From contig NZ_SDID01000005.1 of the NCBI RefSeq assembly GCF_009192995.1, positions 1 through 64,000 of the forward strand: a stretch of DNA of 64,000 nt. Direction: 5' to 3'. Positions 51,662 to 59,976 of the stretch are shown piece after piece. Under the pieces are notes generated by a model. It did not search any database and was not told the DNA's origin. It saw nothing but the letters and a program-made list of their open reading frames with translations. Numbering within the stretch: position 1 is the first letter of the stretch; every line of letters starts with the position of its first letter. The position numbers and the translations under genes were made by a program. This DNA comes from Sulfurimonas indica. GTDB taxonomy: Bacteria; Campylobacterota; Campylobacteria; Campylobacterales; Sulfurimonadaceae.

Positions 51662-52894
51662 ATGAAAAAATTTTTACAAGAGGCAAAAGCTGCAAGCAGA
51701 GTTTTTAATACACTCAGTGGTGCAGAGATAAACAGAATATTAAAAGAGATGGCAGAAGCACTGCGTGCCAATACAATGGAGCTTCTTGAAGCCAATGCAA
51801 AAGATATGGCTGATGGTGAGAAAAATCAGCTCTCATCAGCACTTATGGATAGACTTTTTTTAGATGAAAGTCGTATAGATGCCATGGCTGTGGCTATCGA
51901 AGAGATAGCAGGATTAAAAGATCCTGTTGGAAGAATTTTAGATGGTTGGGTAACAGAAGATGGGCTAAAAATTGAGAAAGTCTCCATTCCTATCGGTGTG
52001 ATTGGTATTATCTATGAATCACGTCCAAATGTAACAAGTGATACAGCAGCACTCTGCTTTAAAAGCTCAAATGTCTGTGTACTTAAAGGTGGAAAAGAGG
52101 CAGAGAACTCAAATAAGACGATTGCTAAAGTATTGCAGGCTACTTTAGAGAAAAACGGTTTGCCAAAAGAGCTTATCTCTTTAATCCCAGACTCCTCACG
52201 TGAGGGTGTGGCGCAACTAATCAAGATGGATAAATATGTTGATTTAATTATTCCTCGTGGTGGGGAAGGGCTTATCAAGTATGTAAGTCAAAATGCTACT
52301 GTAAGTGTTGTTAAGCATGACAAAGGACAGTGTCATACTTACATAGATAGAGATGCAAATATGGAAGATGCCATTAAAATTGCCATCAATGCAAAAGTAC
52401 AGCGTCCAGGTGTTTGTAATGCTATGGAAACACTGCTTGTTGACAGAGCAATCGCAAAAGAGGCACTACCAAAACTCAAAGAGGCGTTTGATGAGGCTCA
52501 TACTGAGTTAAAAGGGTGTGCTTCTACACAGGAAATTATTACAGTAGCTCACGCAACAGATGCTGATTTTGATACTGAATATTTGGCAAATATCTTAAAT
52601 ATAAAAGTAGTGGAGGGTGTTGAAGGGGCAATTGAGCATATTGTACGCTTTGGATCAGGACACTCTGAGTCTATCATTACGGAGAACATCAAAGCAGCAG
52701 AGACATTTTTAAATGCCATAGATGCCGCAGCAGTTTATGTAAATGCTTCAACACGTTTTACTGATGGGGGTGCTTTTGGTTTTGGTGCAGAAGTTGGTAT
52801 ATCAACAAATAAGCTGCATGCGAGAGGTCCAATGGGGATTGAAGGACTGACAACATATAAGTATAAAATTTATGGAAATGGACAGATTAGATAA
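51662..52894 (+). CDS. proA: Gamma-glutamyl-phosphate reductase
   Basis: 410 residues. Reduces gamma-glutamyl phosphate to the semialdehyde for proline. Aldehyde-dehydrogenase fold with the ProA signature: RPNVTSDTAALCFKSSN, VLKGGKEAENSN, catalytic Cys in QRPGVCNAMETLL, and FTDGGAFGFGAEVGIST. proB is not adjacent. Its TAA overlaps the ATG of the CRP/FNR gene by one base. Confidence 0.96.
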   Translation: MKKFLQEAKAASRVFNTLSGAEINRILKEMAEALRANTMELLEANAKDMADGEKNQLSSALMDRLFLDESRIDAMAVAIEEIAGLKDPVGRILDGWVTEDGLKIEKVSIPIGVIGIIYESRPNVTSDTAALCFKSSNVCVLKGGKEAENSNKTIAKVLQATLEKNGLPKELISLIPDSSREGVAQLIKMDKYVDLIIPRGGEGLIKYVSQNATVSVVKHDKGQCHTYIDRDANMEDAIKIAINAKVQRPGVCNAMETLLVDRAIAKEALPKLKEAFDEAHTELKGCASTQEIITVAHATDADFDTEYLANILNIKVVEGVEGAIEHIVRFGSGHSESIITENIKAAETFLNAIDAAAVYVNASTRFTDGGAFGFGAEVGISTNKLHARGPMGIEGLTTYKYKIYGNGQIR

Positions 52895-53538
52895 TGCAAA
52901 GTGTAAATGAATTAAGGGATATTAAGTTTTTTGAAAATCTTTCTCAAGAGGAGTTAGACCAGCTTGCGACTATCTCACGTAAAAGAAGATTTTCCAAAGG
53001 AGAGGTGCTTTTTTATGAGAAGGATGAACCTCGTTTTTTGACACTTTTAACTGATGGTATTTTAAAAGTCTATAAAACAGACCCAAAAAACAATGAGATA
53101 GTCCTGCATCGTTTTAATCCTAAGTCATTGATAGCTGAGATGGCAGTTTTTGAAGGAGTTCCCTATCCTGCATCTGCTGCCTTTGAGACAGACGGTACAG
53201 TTATAGAGATAGATTTTATAAAGTTTAAAGAGAATTTTTTATGTTCTCCTGATATCGCTTTTGCCTTTTTTAAATCTCTCACACAGAAGATCAAATATCT
53301 TGAGGATGTCATAGCACTCAACATTGTTCTCGATTCAACTGCAAGAGTAGCAAAATATATCTGTGAAAATGAAGATGCACTGCAGATGAAACACAATCAA
53401 CTTGCGCAATATCTTCATATGACACCTGAAACACTCTCACGAGTGTTTAAAAAGTTTGCTAAGCTAGGCTTTATTGAGAAAGAGGGCAGCAGCTATACTA
53501 TTAAAAATCATGAAGCATTAACGATACTTTTTGAATAA
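52894..53538 (+). CDS. CRP/FNR-family regulator (DNR/NssR-like)
   Basis: 214 residues. Cyclic-nucleotide-binding-fold sensor domain (about 10-120), dimer helix (about 125-150) and winged HTH whose recognition helix reads TPETLSRVFKKF. The E-x-x-SR pattern is the FNR-type contact for TTGAT half-sites, and a perfect TTGAT-ATAT-ATCAA lies 13 bp after this gene. There is no N-terminal Cys cluster, so it is not an oxygen-sensing FNR; NO- or heme-sensing DNR/NssR/NnrR-type regulators have this form. It stands before the heme d1 region, which fits denitrification control. Confidence 0.9.
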   Translation: MQSVNELRDIKFFENLSQEELDQLATISRKRRFSKGEVLFYEKDEPRFLTLLTDGILKVYKTDPKNNEIVLHRFNPKSLIAEMAVFEGVPYPASAAFETDGTVIEIDFIKFKENFLCSPDIAFAFFKSLTQKIKYLEDVIALNIVLDSTARVAKYICENEDALQMKHNQLAQYLHMTPETLSRVFKKFAKLGFIEKEGSSYTIKNHEALTILFE

Positions 53539-53550
53539 TTTAGTTATTTG

Positions 53551-53564
53551 TTGATATATATCAA
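53551..53564 (+). promoter_or_regulatory. Perfect FNR/DNR-type box
   Basis: TTGATATATATCAA, a full consensus TTGAT-N4-ATCAA palindrome. Centred near 53557, 67 bp before the ATG at 53625; a start site about 41 bp downstream (near 53599) is compatible with class II activation and with a TATCTT -10 near 53574 being secondary. Confidence 0.75.
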
Positions 53565-53624
53565 CGCATACTTTATCTTATTAAATTACAATCTTATATA
53601 TATTTAATAGATAAAGGATTTTTG

Positions 53625-53972
53625 ATGTCACATATTCCCCAAGACGCACAAAAGATAACTGTAGAAGGTGCAACTGTAGATTTTTATAAACTCGAAAAAG
53701 ATGGGCAGAGCACATACTATTTTGACACATCAAAGGAGGGCCCTCCACATCCAATGGTCAATGCAATGAGTGGGCTTGGACTGATTAAAGGAACAAATGA
53801 CACACTTGTAATGATTAACCACAAAACTCCAGGAGGACTTTTTGGAAAACTTGAAGATGATGTCCGTTATGTTGTCCAAGATTTGCCTGATGGGCTTGTA
53901 AAGGTGGTTTTTTCCTATAATCCTGATGCTGCTTCAGAATCAGACCTCACGCAGACCAGCTGTGGAGGGTGA
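53625..53972 (+). CDS. Hypothetical protein (DUF2249-like?)
   Basis: 115 residues from the ATG at 53625 (AAAGGA before it); TTG at 53622 is in frame but weaker. Soluble. The stretch LVMINHKTPGGLFGKLEDDVRYVVQDLPDGLVKVVFSY resembles, in part, the C-terminal pattern of DUF2249 proteins common in denitrification clusters; only a loose match. Ends with a Cys-Gly-Gly (SCGG) tail that could bind metal or be a thiol handle. First gene after the FNR box; co-transcribed with the membrane protein that follows. Confidence 0.6.
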   Translation: MSHIPQDAQKITVEGATVDFYKLEKDGQSTYYFDTSKEGPPHPMVNAMSGLGLIKGTNDTLVMINHKTPGGLFGKLEDDVRYVVQDLPDGLVKVVFSYNPDAASESDLTQTSCGG

Positions 53973-53981
53973 TAAAAACTA

Positions 53982-55217
53982 ATGGTTAAAATATCGCAAG
54001 ATTTTGCCCCGCCTTTTAAACTAATAGCTCCCTTTTTTATTGTGGGGAGTCTTTTTTACTTTTTTTCATCATTTTATCTTTTTTTCTTTGATGCTACAAT
54101 GCTTAGTTTTGCAGAGCCAAAAATGCTTGCTTTTGTGCATCTTTTTCTGCTTGGTTTTGTAATGATGATTATTTTTGGTGCGATGGCACAACTTGTTCCT
54201 GTTGTATTGGAAGTTGGACATTTTGGAGTAGAACTTTTTTATGCCATATGGCCACTACTGTTAATTGGTAGTCTGTTAATGGTATTTGGCTTTTTGTACT
54301 CTCCTGCACTGCTTCCCTATGGGGGAGTTGTTGTTCTAATCTCAATGATGATATTTGTGGGTGAAATTTTTCTGACAATGTTTAAAGTAGAGAAGCTGAC
54401 ACTGGTTATGAGCAGTGTTCTGATATCCAATACTTTTTTATTTTTTGGGATTATCTTTGGTCTTTTAATGGCTCTTGCATATGCAGGGACACTCTCTTTT
54501 GATATCAATGTACTTTTAAAGGCACATGTCTACTCTGTCATTGGTGGATATATTGTTATTACGATTATGGGACTCTCAATTGTACTGGTCCCTATGTTTA
54601 CACTTTCACACAGTTTCTCTTTAAAGCCCTTGGAGATAGGTATGACACTGATGAGTGTAGCTGTTGTCTTTGTGATAATTTCTTCATTGTTTAATATTTC
54701 ATGGCTTGCATATTTGGCGTATGCTATGGCATTTGTTGCAATGATTTCCTATTTTTATCTGATTTATGTCATCTATAAAACAAGGCCAAGAAAAGAGAAT
54801 GATGTTTATGCACTTTCACTGATGTTTTCATACAGTGCGATGCTTTTTGTTTTAGTGATTGGAGCACTCTATTTTTTAGTTGGCAAGGAGAGTTATCTGC
54901 TTGCTGCTGCATGGCTGCTCTTTTTTGGATTTTTTGCTTTTCTCATTACTGGGCATATCTATAAAATCATTCCTTTTTTAGTATGGTTTGAAAAGTTCTC
55001 TCCACTTGTAGGAAAGCAAAAAGTTCCAATGCTCGCAGATATGGTGCCTTATAAAAGCTCTCAGGCTCAGCTTATCTATTCTGCGACTGGAGTCTTGCTT
55101 GTAACTGCTGCAATACTACTAGGCTCCAATCTACTTATGGGTGCAGGCGCTTCATTTTTAGTCATTGGTTCACTAGCCTTTGTACGAAGTGTTTTTTATA
55201 TGATAAATTTTAAATAA
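53982..55217 (+). CDS. NnrS/COX1-like membrane protein
   Basis: 411 residues with about 12 membrane helices. Conserved His in membrane-face segments: LAFVHLFLLGFVMMIIFGAM, LLKAHVYSVIGGYIVITIMGL and ITGHIYKIIPFLVWFEKF. This spacing resembles heme-copper oxidase subunit I-related and NnrS-type proteins that accompany nitric-oxide handling. No catalytic Cu-site pattern can be confirmed, so I would not call it an oxidase. Placed behind an FNR-type box and ahead of a DUF59 gene. Confidence 0.65.
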   Translation: MVKISQDFAPPFKLIAPFFIVGSLFYFFSSFYLFFFDATMLSFAEPKMLAFVHLFLLGFVMMIIFGAMAQLVPVVLEVGHFGVELFYAIWPLLLIGSLLMVFGFLYSPALLPYGGVVVLISMMIFVGEIFLTMFKVEKLTLVMSSVLISNTFLFFGIIFGLLMALAYAGTLSFDINVLLKAHVYSVIGGYIVITIMGLSIVLVPMFTLSHSFSLKPLEIGMTLMSVAVVFVIISSLFNISWLAYLAYAMAFVAMISYFYLIYVIYKTRPRKENDVYALSLMFSYSAMLFVLVIGALYFLVGKESYLLAAAWLLFFGFFAFLITGHIYKIIPFLVWFEKFSPLVGKQKVPMLADMVPYKSSQAQLIYSATGVLLVTAAILLGSNLLMGAGASFLVIGSLAFVRSVFYMINFK

Positions 55218-55229
55218 AAGGATATATTT

Positions 55230-55538
55230 ATGGCAATGTATACTAAAGAGGAACTCTTTAAAGCAATATCAACAGTGATTGACCCAGAGGTGGGATTTAA
55301 CCTTGTTGAGATGGGACTTATCTATGATGCAAGCAGTGATGATGAAGGAAATGTCAAAGTAACTATGACACTCTCAACAAAAGCGTGTCCCCTTCATCAG
55401 ATGATACTGCAGTGGGTAAAAGAGGCCGTAGAAAAACTGCCAAATGTCAAAGATGTAGATGTTGAAGTGGTTTGGGAGCCTGAGTGGAATATCTCAATGG
55501 CTGATGATAATGTCAAAAAAGCATTGGGAGCTTTATAA
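55230..55538 (+). CDS. DUF59/MIP18-family protein
   Basis: 102 residues. EELFKAISTVIDPEVGFNLVEMGLIY (about 6-31) is the DUF59 opening, with the DPE motif, and TMTLSTKACPLHQMI gives the conserved Cys. Related proteins (SufT, PaaD) help assemble Fe-S clusters. Ends at a strong bidirectional terminator. May serve maturation of the metalloenzymes of this region. Confidence 0.9.
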   Translation: MAMYTKEELFKAISTVIDPEVGFNLVEMGLIYDASSDDEGNVKVTMTLSTKACPLHQMILQWVKEAVEKLPNVKDVDVEVVWEPEWNISMADDNVKKALGAL

Positions 55539-55563
55539 AAAGTAAAGGAGTACTTTACTTTTT
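55537..55563. terminator. Bidirectional terminator
   Basis: AAAAAGTAAAG (55537-55547) and CTTTACTTTTT (55553-55563) form an 11-bp stem with a 5-nt loop and T runs in both directions. Ends the DUF59 operon and the opposing four-gene operon. Confidence 0.85.
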
Positions 55564-55848
55564 ATTTTTATGTTCTAAATAGCTATTTTTAATTTTGATA
55601 AGCTCATAGAGTGATACTTCAGGCATTGCCTCTTCTATGAGTTTATCTGTCTCTTCATATTTTCCCTGCATCTTTTTGATCTCATCGTATGCTTTTGGTT
55701 TTACCTCACTTGTAGCAACTGAGATAACTCCTGCCCAGATGAGTATAATAGCTGTCCATACAATCTTTTTCGCACCTGCATAGACACCAATAAAGTGAAA
55801 AATTACAGTGATTACAATTCCAATACCAAGTAGTAGTGCAAGACTCAT
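55555..55848 (-). CDS. Hypothetical membrane protein (operon end)
   Basis: 97 residues with two membrane segments (SLALLLGIGIVITVIFHFIGVYA and IVWTAIILIWAGVISVATS), then a charged helical tail (KKMQGKYEETDKLIEEAMPE). Overlaps the small gene upstream (ATGA). Last gene of the siroheme-decarboxylase operon. No family recognised. Confidence 0.7.
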   Translation of the reverse strand: MSLALLLGIGIVITVIFHFIGVYAGAKKIVWTAIILIWAGVISVATSEVKPKAYDEIKKMQGKYEETDKLIEEAMPEVSLYELIKIKNSYLEHKNKK

Positions 55849-56006
55849 AACGCTATCCTTTCTCCTTCAGGTTTGATTGTAATGTTTGCATCTTTAAAGA
55901 GATGGTCACCAAAACTTTTGACACCAAGTGTGCCTGCAAGCATTAAAATAATGACCAAGAGCAAAAAAAGAAGCGCCATAGAGTATCTTTTGAATATTTG
56001 CATCAT
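55845..56006 (-). CDS. 53-residue membrane protein
   Basis: Small gene on the minus strand starting at ATG 56006, which overlaps the previous stop (ATGATG/TGA), and ending in TGA that overlaps the next ATG. It encodes a single membrane helix (MALLFLLLVIILMLAGTLG) and a short soluble tail (KSFGDHLFKDANITIKPEGE). Perfect nesting between two overlapping genes supports it as real. Function unknown; possibly a subunit of a small membrane complex with its neighbours. Confidence 0.7.
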   Translation of the reverse strand: MMQIFKRYSMALLFLLLVIILMLAGTLGVKSFGDHLFKDANITIKPEGERIAL

Positions 56007-56407
56007 TGTTTGTTGTCTTCTTTTGCTTTTGCAGCTATGGGTGCATAATCAACACAGCGAGCTGTATGAAAATCTCTTACATAGTCAGGATTTTTAAAAT
56101 AATCCCCATCAATATGCCATCCAAGCTCTTTTGAAATAAGTACCGACTGCGATATTGTTCTTCTCATTTTATTTTCACAGATGATGGTCTCACCTTTGTT
56201 GAAAATCTCTTTGACACCTTCCATTCGTGCACTTGTAACATAGTAGTGAATACCGATCATTATGGCAAAGATGCCAAAAACACCTAGCATACCACGTTTA
56301 AAAGCAACACGAGGCATAAAGTCTCTTGTTGTAACAAAAGCAGTGACTGCCAAGAAAAATAGCATTATCACTATGTATGGAATTTCCAGTTCAAAAAATC
56401 TATCCAT
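56003..56407 (-). CDS. Hypothetical membrane protein
   Basis: 134 residues. Two N-terminal membrane helices (IPYIVIMLFFLAVTAFV and MLGVFGIFAIMIGIHYYVTS), then a soluble domain with three Cys (TIICENK, ARCVDYAP). The Cys spacing is not a CxxCH heme site. Overlaps the siroheme decarboxylase stop by eight bases and the 53-residue gene by four. Probably acts beside heme d1 synthesis or the nitrite reductase electron path; no direct evidence. Confidence 0.65.
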   Translation of the reverse strand: MDRFFELEIPYIVIMLFFLAVTAFVTTRDFMPRVAFKRGMLGVFGIFAIMIGIHYYVTSARMEGVKEIFNKGETIICENKMRRTISQSVLISKELGWHIDGDYFKNPDYVRDFHTARCVDYAPIAAKAKEDNKQ

Positions 56408-57395
56408 TGTTTTCCTCCCATTCTTTAAATGCTGGTGTGAAGTACTCTATACGAACTTTTTTAAACTCACGTGAAGAGTAGAGCGGCATATGAGACTTGG
56501 ACTCTATCTCACTTGCCATCTCTTCGATAATAGCATTTGTCTCTTCTGTAGTTTTTCCATGGACCATTGTAAAAAGATTGTATGGCCAGTTTGGATATTT
56601 TGGACGCAGATAACAGTGTGATACTGCAGAAAATGCAGCAGCTTTTTCTCCGATACTCTCTCCATTTTCTTCATCAACATCCCAGACAACCATCGCATTT
56701 GCATTGAAACCGGCTTTACGATGATTGAGAATCGATGCAAAACGTCGCATGATTCCTGCATCTTGCAATTCCTGTAAAATAGAGAAGAATGTATCATAGT
56801 CAATATTTAGCTCATCTACAATCTTTTTAAAAGGCTCACTGATAAATTCGATGTCATATTGAGCCTTCATGATAATATTATGATGCAGTGGTGTGAGCTC
56901 TATCTCTTTGTGAACGACTTTTTTGACCGTCTCCTTTTTCTCATCTTTTCCTGTAGTGTTGAGCTTTACATTGATTTTAAAGAGTTTGAGTGTTGGAAGC
57001 ATGATATAATCTTCAGCCTCTGTCAATTTCGCTAGAATCTCTATGGTTCTCTCAAGTCCTAAAGCAGAGTCAGGTGCAACAGCCATTGTAAACCAGATGT
57101 TAAAATCATGGTTTCTTTCATAATTGTGTGAAACGCCAGGGTGGGCATTAATAACTTTTACAGCAGCAATTATCTTCTCTTTTGGAATTTTAAAAGCTAC
57201 GAGCGATGATTTATAGCCTAATCTCTTTGTATCAAAGATAGCAGAAGTTTGACGAATAATATTTGCTTTTTTCTCTTCTTGCAAAATTTTTAAAACTTCA
57301 TCCTCACTGATACCAAGTTCATCTGCTATAACAGCAAAAGGTTTTGGTACTAAAGGAAACTTCTTTTGTATTCTTGATAATATCTCTTGTTTCAT
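56400..57395 (-). CDS. Fused siroheme decarboxylase (AhbA-AhbB / NirDL-type)
   Basis: 331 residues made of two similar halves (about 1-155 and 170-325), each an AsnC-type winged helix followed by the RAM-like decarboxylase domain. Half one contains RQTSAIFDTKRLGYKSSLVA and HNYERNHDFNIWFT, half two MRRFASILNHRKAGFNANAM and SHCYLRPKYPNWPYNLFTMV: the conserved His of siroheme decarboxylases sits in each. It removes acetate side-chain carboxyls from siroheme, giving didecarboxysiroheme for heme d1. One fused gene replaces the separate nirD, nirL, nirG, nirH genes. First gene of a four-gene operon. Confidence 0.88.
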   Translation of the reverse strand: MKQEILSRIQKKFPLVPKPFAVIADELGISEDEVLKILQEEKKANIIRQTSAIFDTKRLGYKSSLVAFKIPKEKIIAAVKVINAHPGVSHNYERNHDFNIWFTMAVAPDSALGLERTIEILAKLTEAEDYIMLPTLKLFKINVKLNTTGKDEKKETVKKVVHKEIELTPLHHNIIMKAQYDIEFISEPFKKIVDELNIDYDTFFSILQELQDAGIMRRFASILNHRKAGFNANAMVVWDVDEENGESIGEKAAAFSAVSHCYLRPKYPNWPYNLFTMVHGKTTEETNAIIEEMASEIESKSHMPLYSSREFKKVRIEYFTPAFKEWEENNG

Positions 57396-57458
57396 CTATT
57401 GTTTTCTTTATTATTTATTTGTATTTGATGATTGTATCTATCTTTATATAAATTTAAA

Positions 57459-57472
57459 TTGATGTTTGTCAA
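57459..57472 (+). promoter_or_regulatory. FNR/DNR-type box (one mismatch)
   Basis: TTGAT-GTTT-GTCAA in the gap between two divergent heme d1 genes. Centre near 57465, 64 bp before the siroheme-synthase ATG; TATGAT at 57494-57499 is properly placed for a -10 with the start near 57507, which puts the box at about -41. Confidence 0.6.
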
Positions 57473-57528
57473 TAAAGTATTGTAATAATATGATATGATT
57501 TTACAATTAGCTAAAAAGAAAGGTATAA

Positions 57529-58095
57529 ATGAGCTATTTTCCAGCTTTTTTAAAACTAGATGATAAAAAGATTTTAATTGTAGGCGGTGGTAATATTGCC
57601 TATGAGAAGTTAGTGCATCTTTTAGACTTTACAGATGATATCGATCTGATAGCACAGGAGTTTTCAGATGAGATGTTAGAAAAGGTAAAAGAAAATAATC
57701 TACACTTTGAAAAAAGAGCATATAAGGAAGGTGATATCGCAGCATATGCCGTTGTTATCATCGCAGTAGATGATATTCCTCTACAAGCTGCAATTTTTGA
57801 GGAGTCAAAAAAATATAAATGCTTGTGTAATGCAGTGGATTCAGTAGATTATTGTGATTTTATCTTTCCATCTTACATAAAAAAAGATGATTTGACCATT
57901 GCCGTTTCCACTTCAGGTGCTTCACCTGCAATGGCAAAACATCTAAGACGATATCTGCAGAATTTGATTCCTGAGAATATCGGTACATTTTTACGTGAGA
58001 TGCGAAGTCTGCGTGAGAGCTTGCCAAAAGGCAAAGAGAGAATGAAGATGCTTGATGAAAAAGCAAAAAAATATATACAAAATTGGAGTAAATAA
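57529..58095 (+). CDS. Precorrin-2 dehydrogenase/sirohydrochlorin ferrochelatase (Met8-type)
   Basis: 188 residues, the size of the stand-alone Met8/CysG N-domain. NAD motif ILIVGGGNIAYEKLVHLL (about 14-31), then VIIAVDDIPLQAAIFEE, CNAVDSVDYCDFIFPSYI and VSTSGASPAMAKHLRRYL. Oxidises precorrin-2 and inserts iron to give siroheme. Takes SUMT product (cobA here at 62170) and supplies the fused decarboxylase encoded divergently. Its stop overlaps the next start (TAATG). Confidence 0.93.
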   Translation: MSYFPAFLKLDDKKILIVGGGNIAYEKLVHLLDFTDDIDLIAQEFSDEMLEKVKENNLHFEKRAYKEGDIAAYAVVIIAVDDIPLQAAIFEESKKYKCLCNAVDSVDYCDFIFPSYIKKDDLTIAVSTSGASPAMAKHLRRYLQNLIPENIGTFLREMRSLRESLPKGKERMKMLDEKAKKYIQNWSK

Positions 58096-58472
58096 TGAAT
58101 GTTAAAAAAGGTATTTTTCTAGGTGTTATGTTCGCATTTTTCATACTTGGATTTATTGCTATACAAAAAGCGACACCAAATGAGAAAGAGGCAAGAATTT
58201 ATAAAGAAATCAAAGTATACAGTCCCTATAAGTTTGAAAAAAGAATGGGAGGACTTACAATTTTAAATGTAAAGACAGGTGAAAAAGAGAAGCCAAATGC
58301 TGCAGATGCTCTTTATAGAATGGATGATCTGGACCAACAATGGGGTAAAAAGCATTTAAGAGTCGAAGGGAACGAAGTAGTTGTAATAGGAGATAACAAT
58401 CAAACGATTACGAAAATCTTTATTCAAACACAAAAAGAGAGAGAATGGTTACATAACTTTTTTGGTATATAG
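58095..58472 (+). CDS. Hypothetical membrane-anchored protein
   Basis: 125 residues: one N-terminal membrane anchor (IFLGVMFAFFILGFIAIQ), then a soluble domain facing the periplasm with beta-rich repeats (LTILNVKTGEKEKPNAADAL, VEGNEVVVIGDNNQTITK). No Cys or His pairs for metal. Coupled to siroheme synthase, followed by the peroxidase gene 27 bp on. Function unknown. Confidence 0.65.
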   Translation: MNVKKGIFLGVMFAFFILGFIAIQKATPNEKEARIYKEIKVYSPYKFEKRMGGLTILNVKTGEKEKPNAADALYRMDDLDQQWGKKHLRVEGNEVVVIGDNNQTITKIFIQTQKEREWLHNFFGI

Positions 58473-58499
58473 CTCTTAAAAAAGAGGGAAGGGAGTTTT

Positions 58500-59573
58500 A
58501 TGATGAGAGGAATAGGTTTGTTACTTGCCTTTGTAATGGTAGTAAGTGGATATGATGACTTACGTCAAAAAGCATTGGATAAAGGTTTAAAGCCTATTCC
58601 TAAAGATTATGAGACTTTAAAAAGTGAAGTTGATGACAAGTACAATCCTCTTCGTAAAGAGAAAATCATCTTGGGTAAAAAGCTCTTTTTCGATAAAAAT
58701 CTCTCACGTGACAGAACGATTGCCTGTGCAACATGTCATGACCTTAAAAAGGGTGGTGTTGATGGAAAACCAACTGCCATAGGTTACAAACAGCGTCCAA
58801 ATCCCTCTCATCTTAACTCTCCAACAGTACTCAATACCGCATATTCAAAACATCTTTTTTGGGATGGTAGAGCTAAGTCTCTGCGTGAGCAGGCAAAAGG
58901 CCCGTCTCAGGCAACATTCGAGATGGCATCTACTCCAGAACTAATAGAGCAGAGAGTCAAAGAAAATCCAGAGTATGTCAATGCTTTTGAAGATATTGAC
59001 GGCGAAGATGAGATTACATTTGACAATATTACAAAAGCAATCGCTGCATATGAGAAAACTTTAGTTACACGAAGCCGTTATGATGATTTTTTAGAGGGAA
59101 ATGAAAAGGTCCTTACGCAAAAAGAGCAGTATGGACTCAATCTTTTTATAGACATGGGGTGTAAGGCTTGCCATTTTGGTCCGGCTGTCGGTGGTCAGAA
59201 AATTCAAAAGTTTCCACTGCGAGACTATAACAGCATCATAGATTTGACAACGACTTTTGATGACAAAACACATAAGCGACATTTTTCACAGATGAGTTTT
59301 AATTTTAAAAAGTACCATCCATACCCATTTGAAAACATTGGTGATTTTTTAGGAAAAGACCAGACTCGTTATTTTCGTGTGCCAATACTACGAAATGTTT
59401 CCAAAACTGCTCCATACTTTCATAACGGTGTAGTTAAAACACTTCCCGAAGCAATAAAAATCATGGCAAAGTATCAACTTGGAATTGATCTGACGAAAAA
59501 GCAGCTAGATGGACTTGAAGCTTTTTTAAAGTCTCTTGATGGTGAGATAGTCGATTATGGAATTACAAAGTAA
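58500..59573 (+). CDS. Di-heme cytochrome c peroxidase family protein
   Basis: 357 residues. Weak signal peptide (MMRGIGLLLAFVMVVSG), two c-type heme sites: CATCH at 76-80 and CKACH at 221-225, with ligand and hinge segments FDKNLSRDRTIA and RVPILRNVSKTAPYFHNGVV as in bacterial cytochrome c peroxidases and MauG relatives. Reduces hydrogen peroxide in the periplasm or does other di-heme chemistry. Overlaps the following gene by 17 bases. Co-location with siroheme synthase suggests shared anaerobic expression. Confidence 0.88.
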   Translation: MMRGIGLLLAFVMVVSGYDDLRQKALDKGLKPIPKDYETLKSEVDDKYNPLRKEKIILGKKLFFDKNLSRDRTIACATCHDLKKGGVDGKPTAIGYKQRPNPSHLNSPTVLNTAYSKHLFWDGRAKSLREQAKGPSQATFEMASTPELIEQRVKENPEYVNAFEDIDGEDEITFDNITKAIAAYEKTLVTRSRYDDFLEGNEKVLTQKEQYGLNLFIDMGCKACHFGPAVGGQKIQKFPLRDYNSIIDLTTTFDDKTHKRHFSQMSFNFKKYHPYPFENIGDFLGKDQTRYFRVPILRNVSKTAPYFHNGVVKTLPEAIKIMAKYQLGIDLTKKQLDGLEAFLKSLDGEIVDYGITK

Positions 59574-59976
59574 AAAGTGCTTCTCTCTTCATCTAATAGT
59601 AGTTTTTTTACTTTGCAGTGTACTTTCTCACGCAAGTCATGTTGCTTGGCAGAGTGATTATGAATCTGTAAGGAAACAAGCAAATCAAGAGTATAAAAAT
59701 ATCTTAGTGTTTTTGATAGAAGAGGACACAAAAGAAAGTAATGCGATTATCAAAGAGAGCTTTTTAAATCAAAAATATATAAAAGATATCAATAAAGATT
59801 TTATAGCTGTTATTGTACGTAGTCATGCTAAAAAGAGTTATCCGATAGAGTTACTTTACACGACAACATATCCGGCACTCTTTTTTTTAAGCTCTGAGGA
59901 GCTTTTTTTATGTGACCCTCTTGAAGGTATCATAACTCCTAGAAAAATAGTAGAGAAACTCTCAGAGTGCCATTAA
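59557..59976 (+). CDS. Thioredoxin-fold periplasmic protein lacking CxxC
   Basis: 139 residues. Signal peptide (LHLIVVFLLCSVLSHAS), then a thioredoxin-like core: NILVFLIEEDTKESNAIIKESFLNQKYIK, with the usual CxxC replaced (EEDTKES), and TTYPALFFLSSEELFL where the cis-Pro loop is kept. Such SoxW/DUF255-like thiol-fold proteins without the active Cys pair bind rather than reduce. Overlaps the peroxidase end and is convergent with the TrpD2-like gene by four bases. Confidence 0.7.
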   Translation: MELQSKKCFSLHLIVVFLLCSVLSHASHVAWQSDYESVRKQANQEYKNILVFLIEEDTKESNAIIKESFLNQKYIKDINKDFIAVIVRSHAKKSYPIELLYTTTYPALFFLSSEELFLCDPLEGIITPRKIVEKLSECH

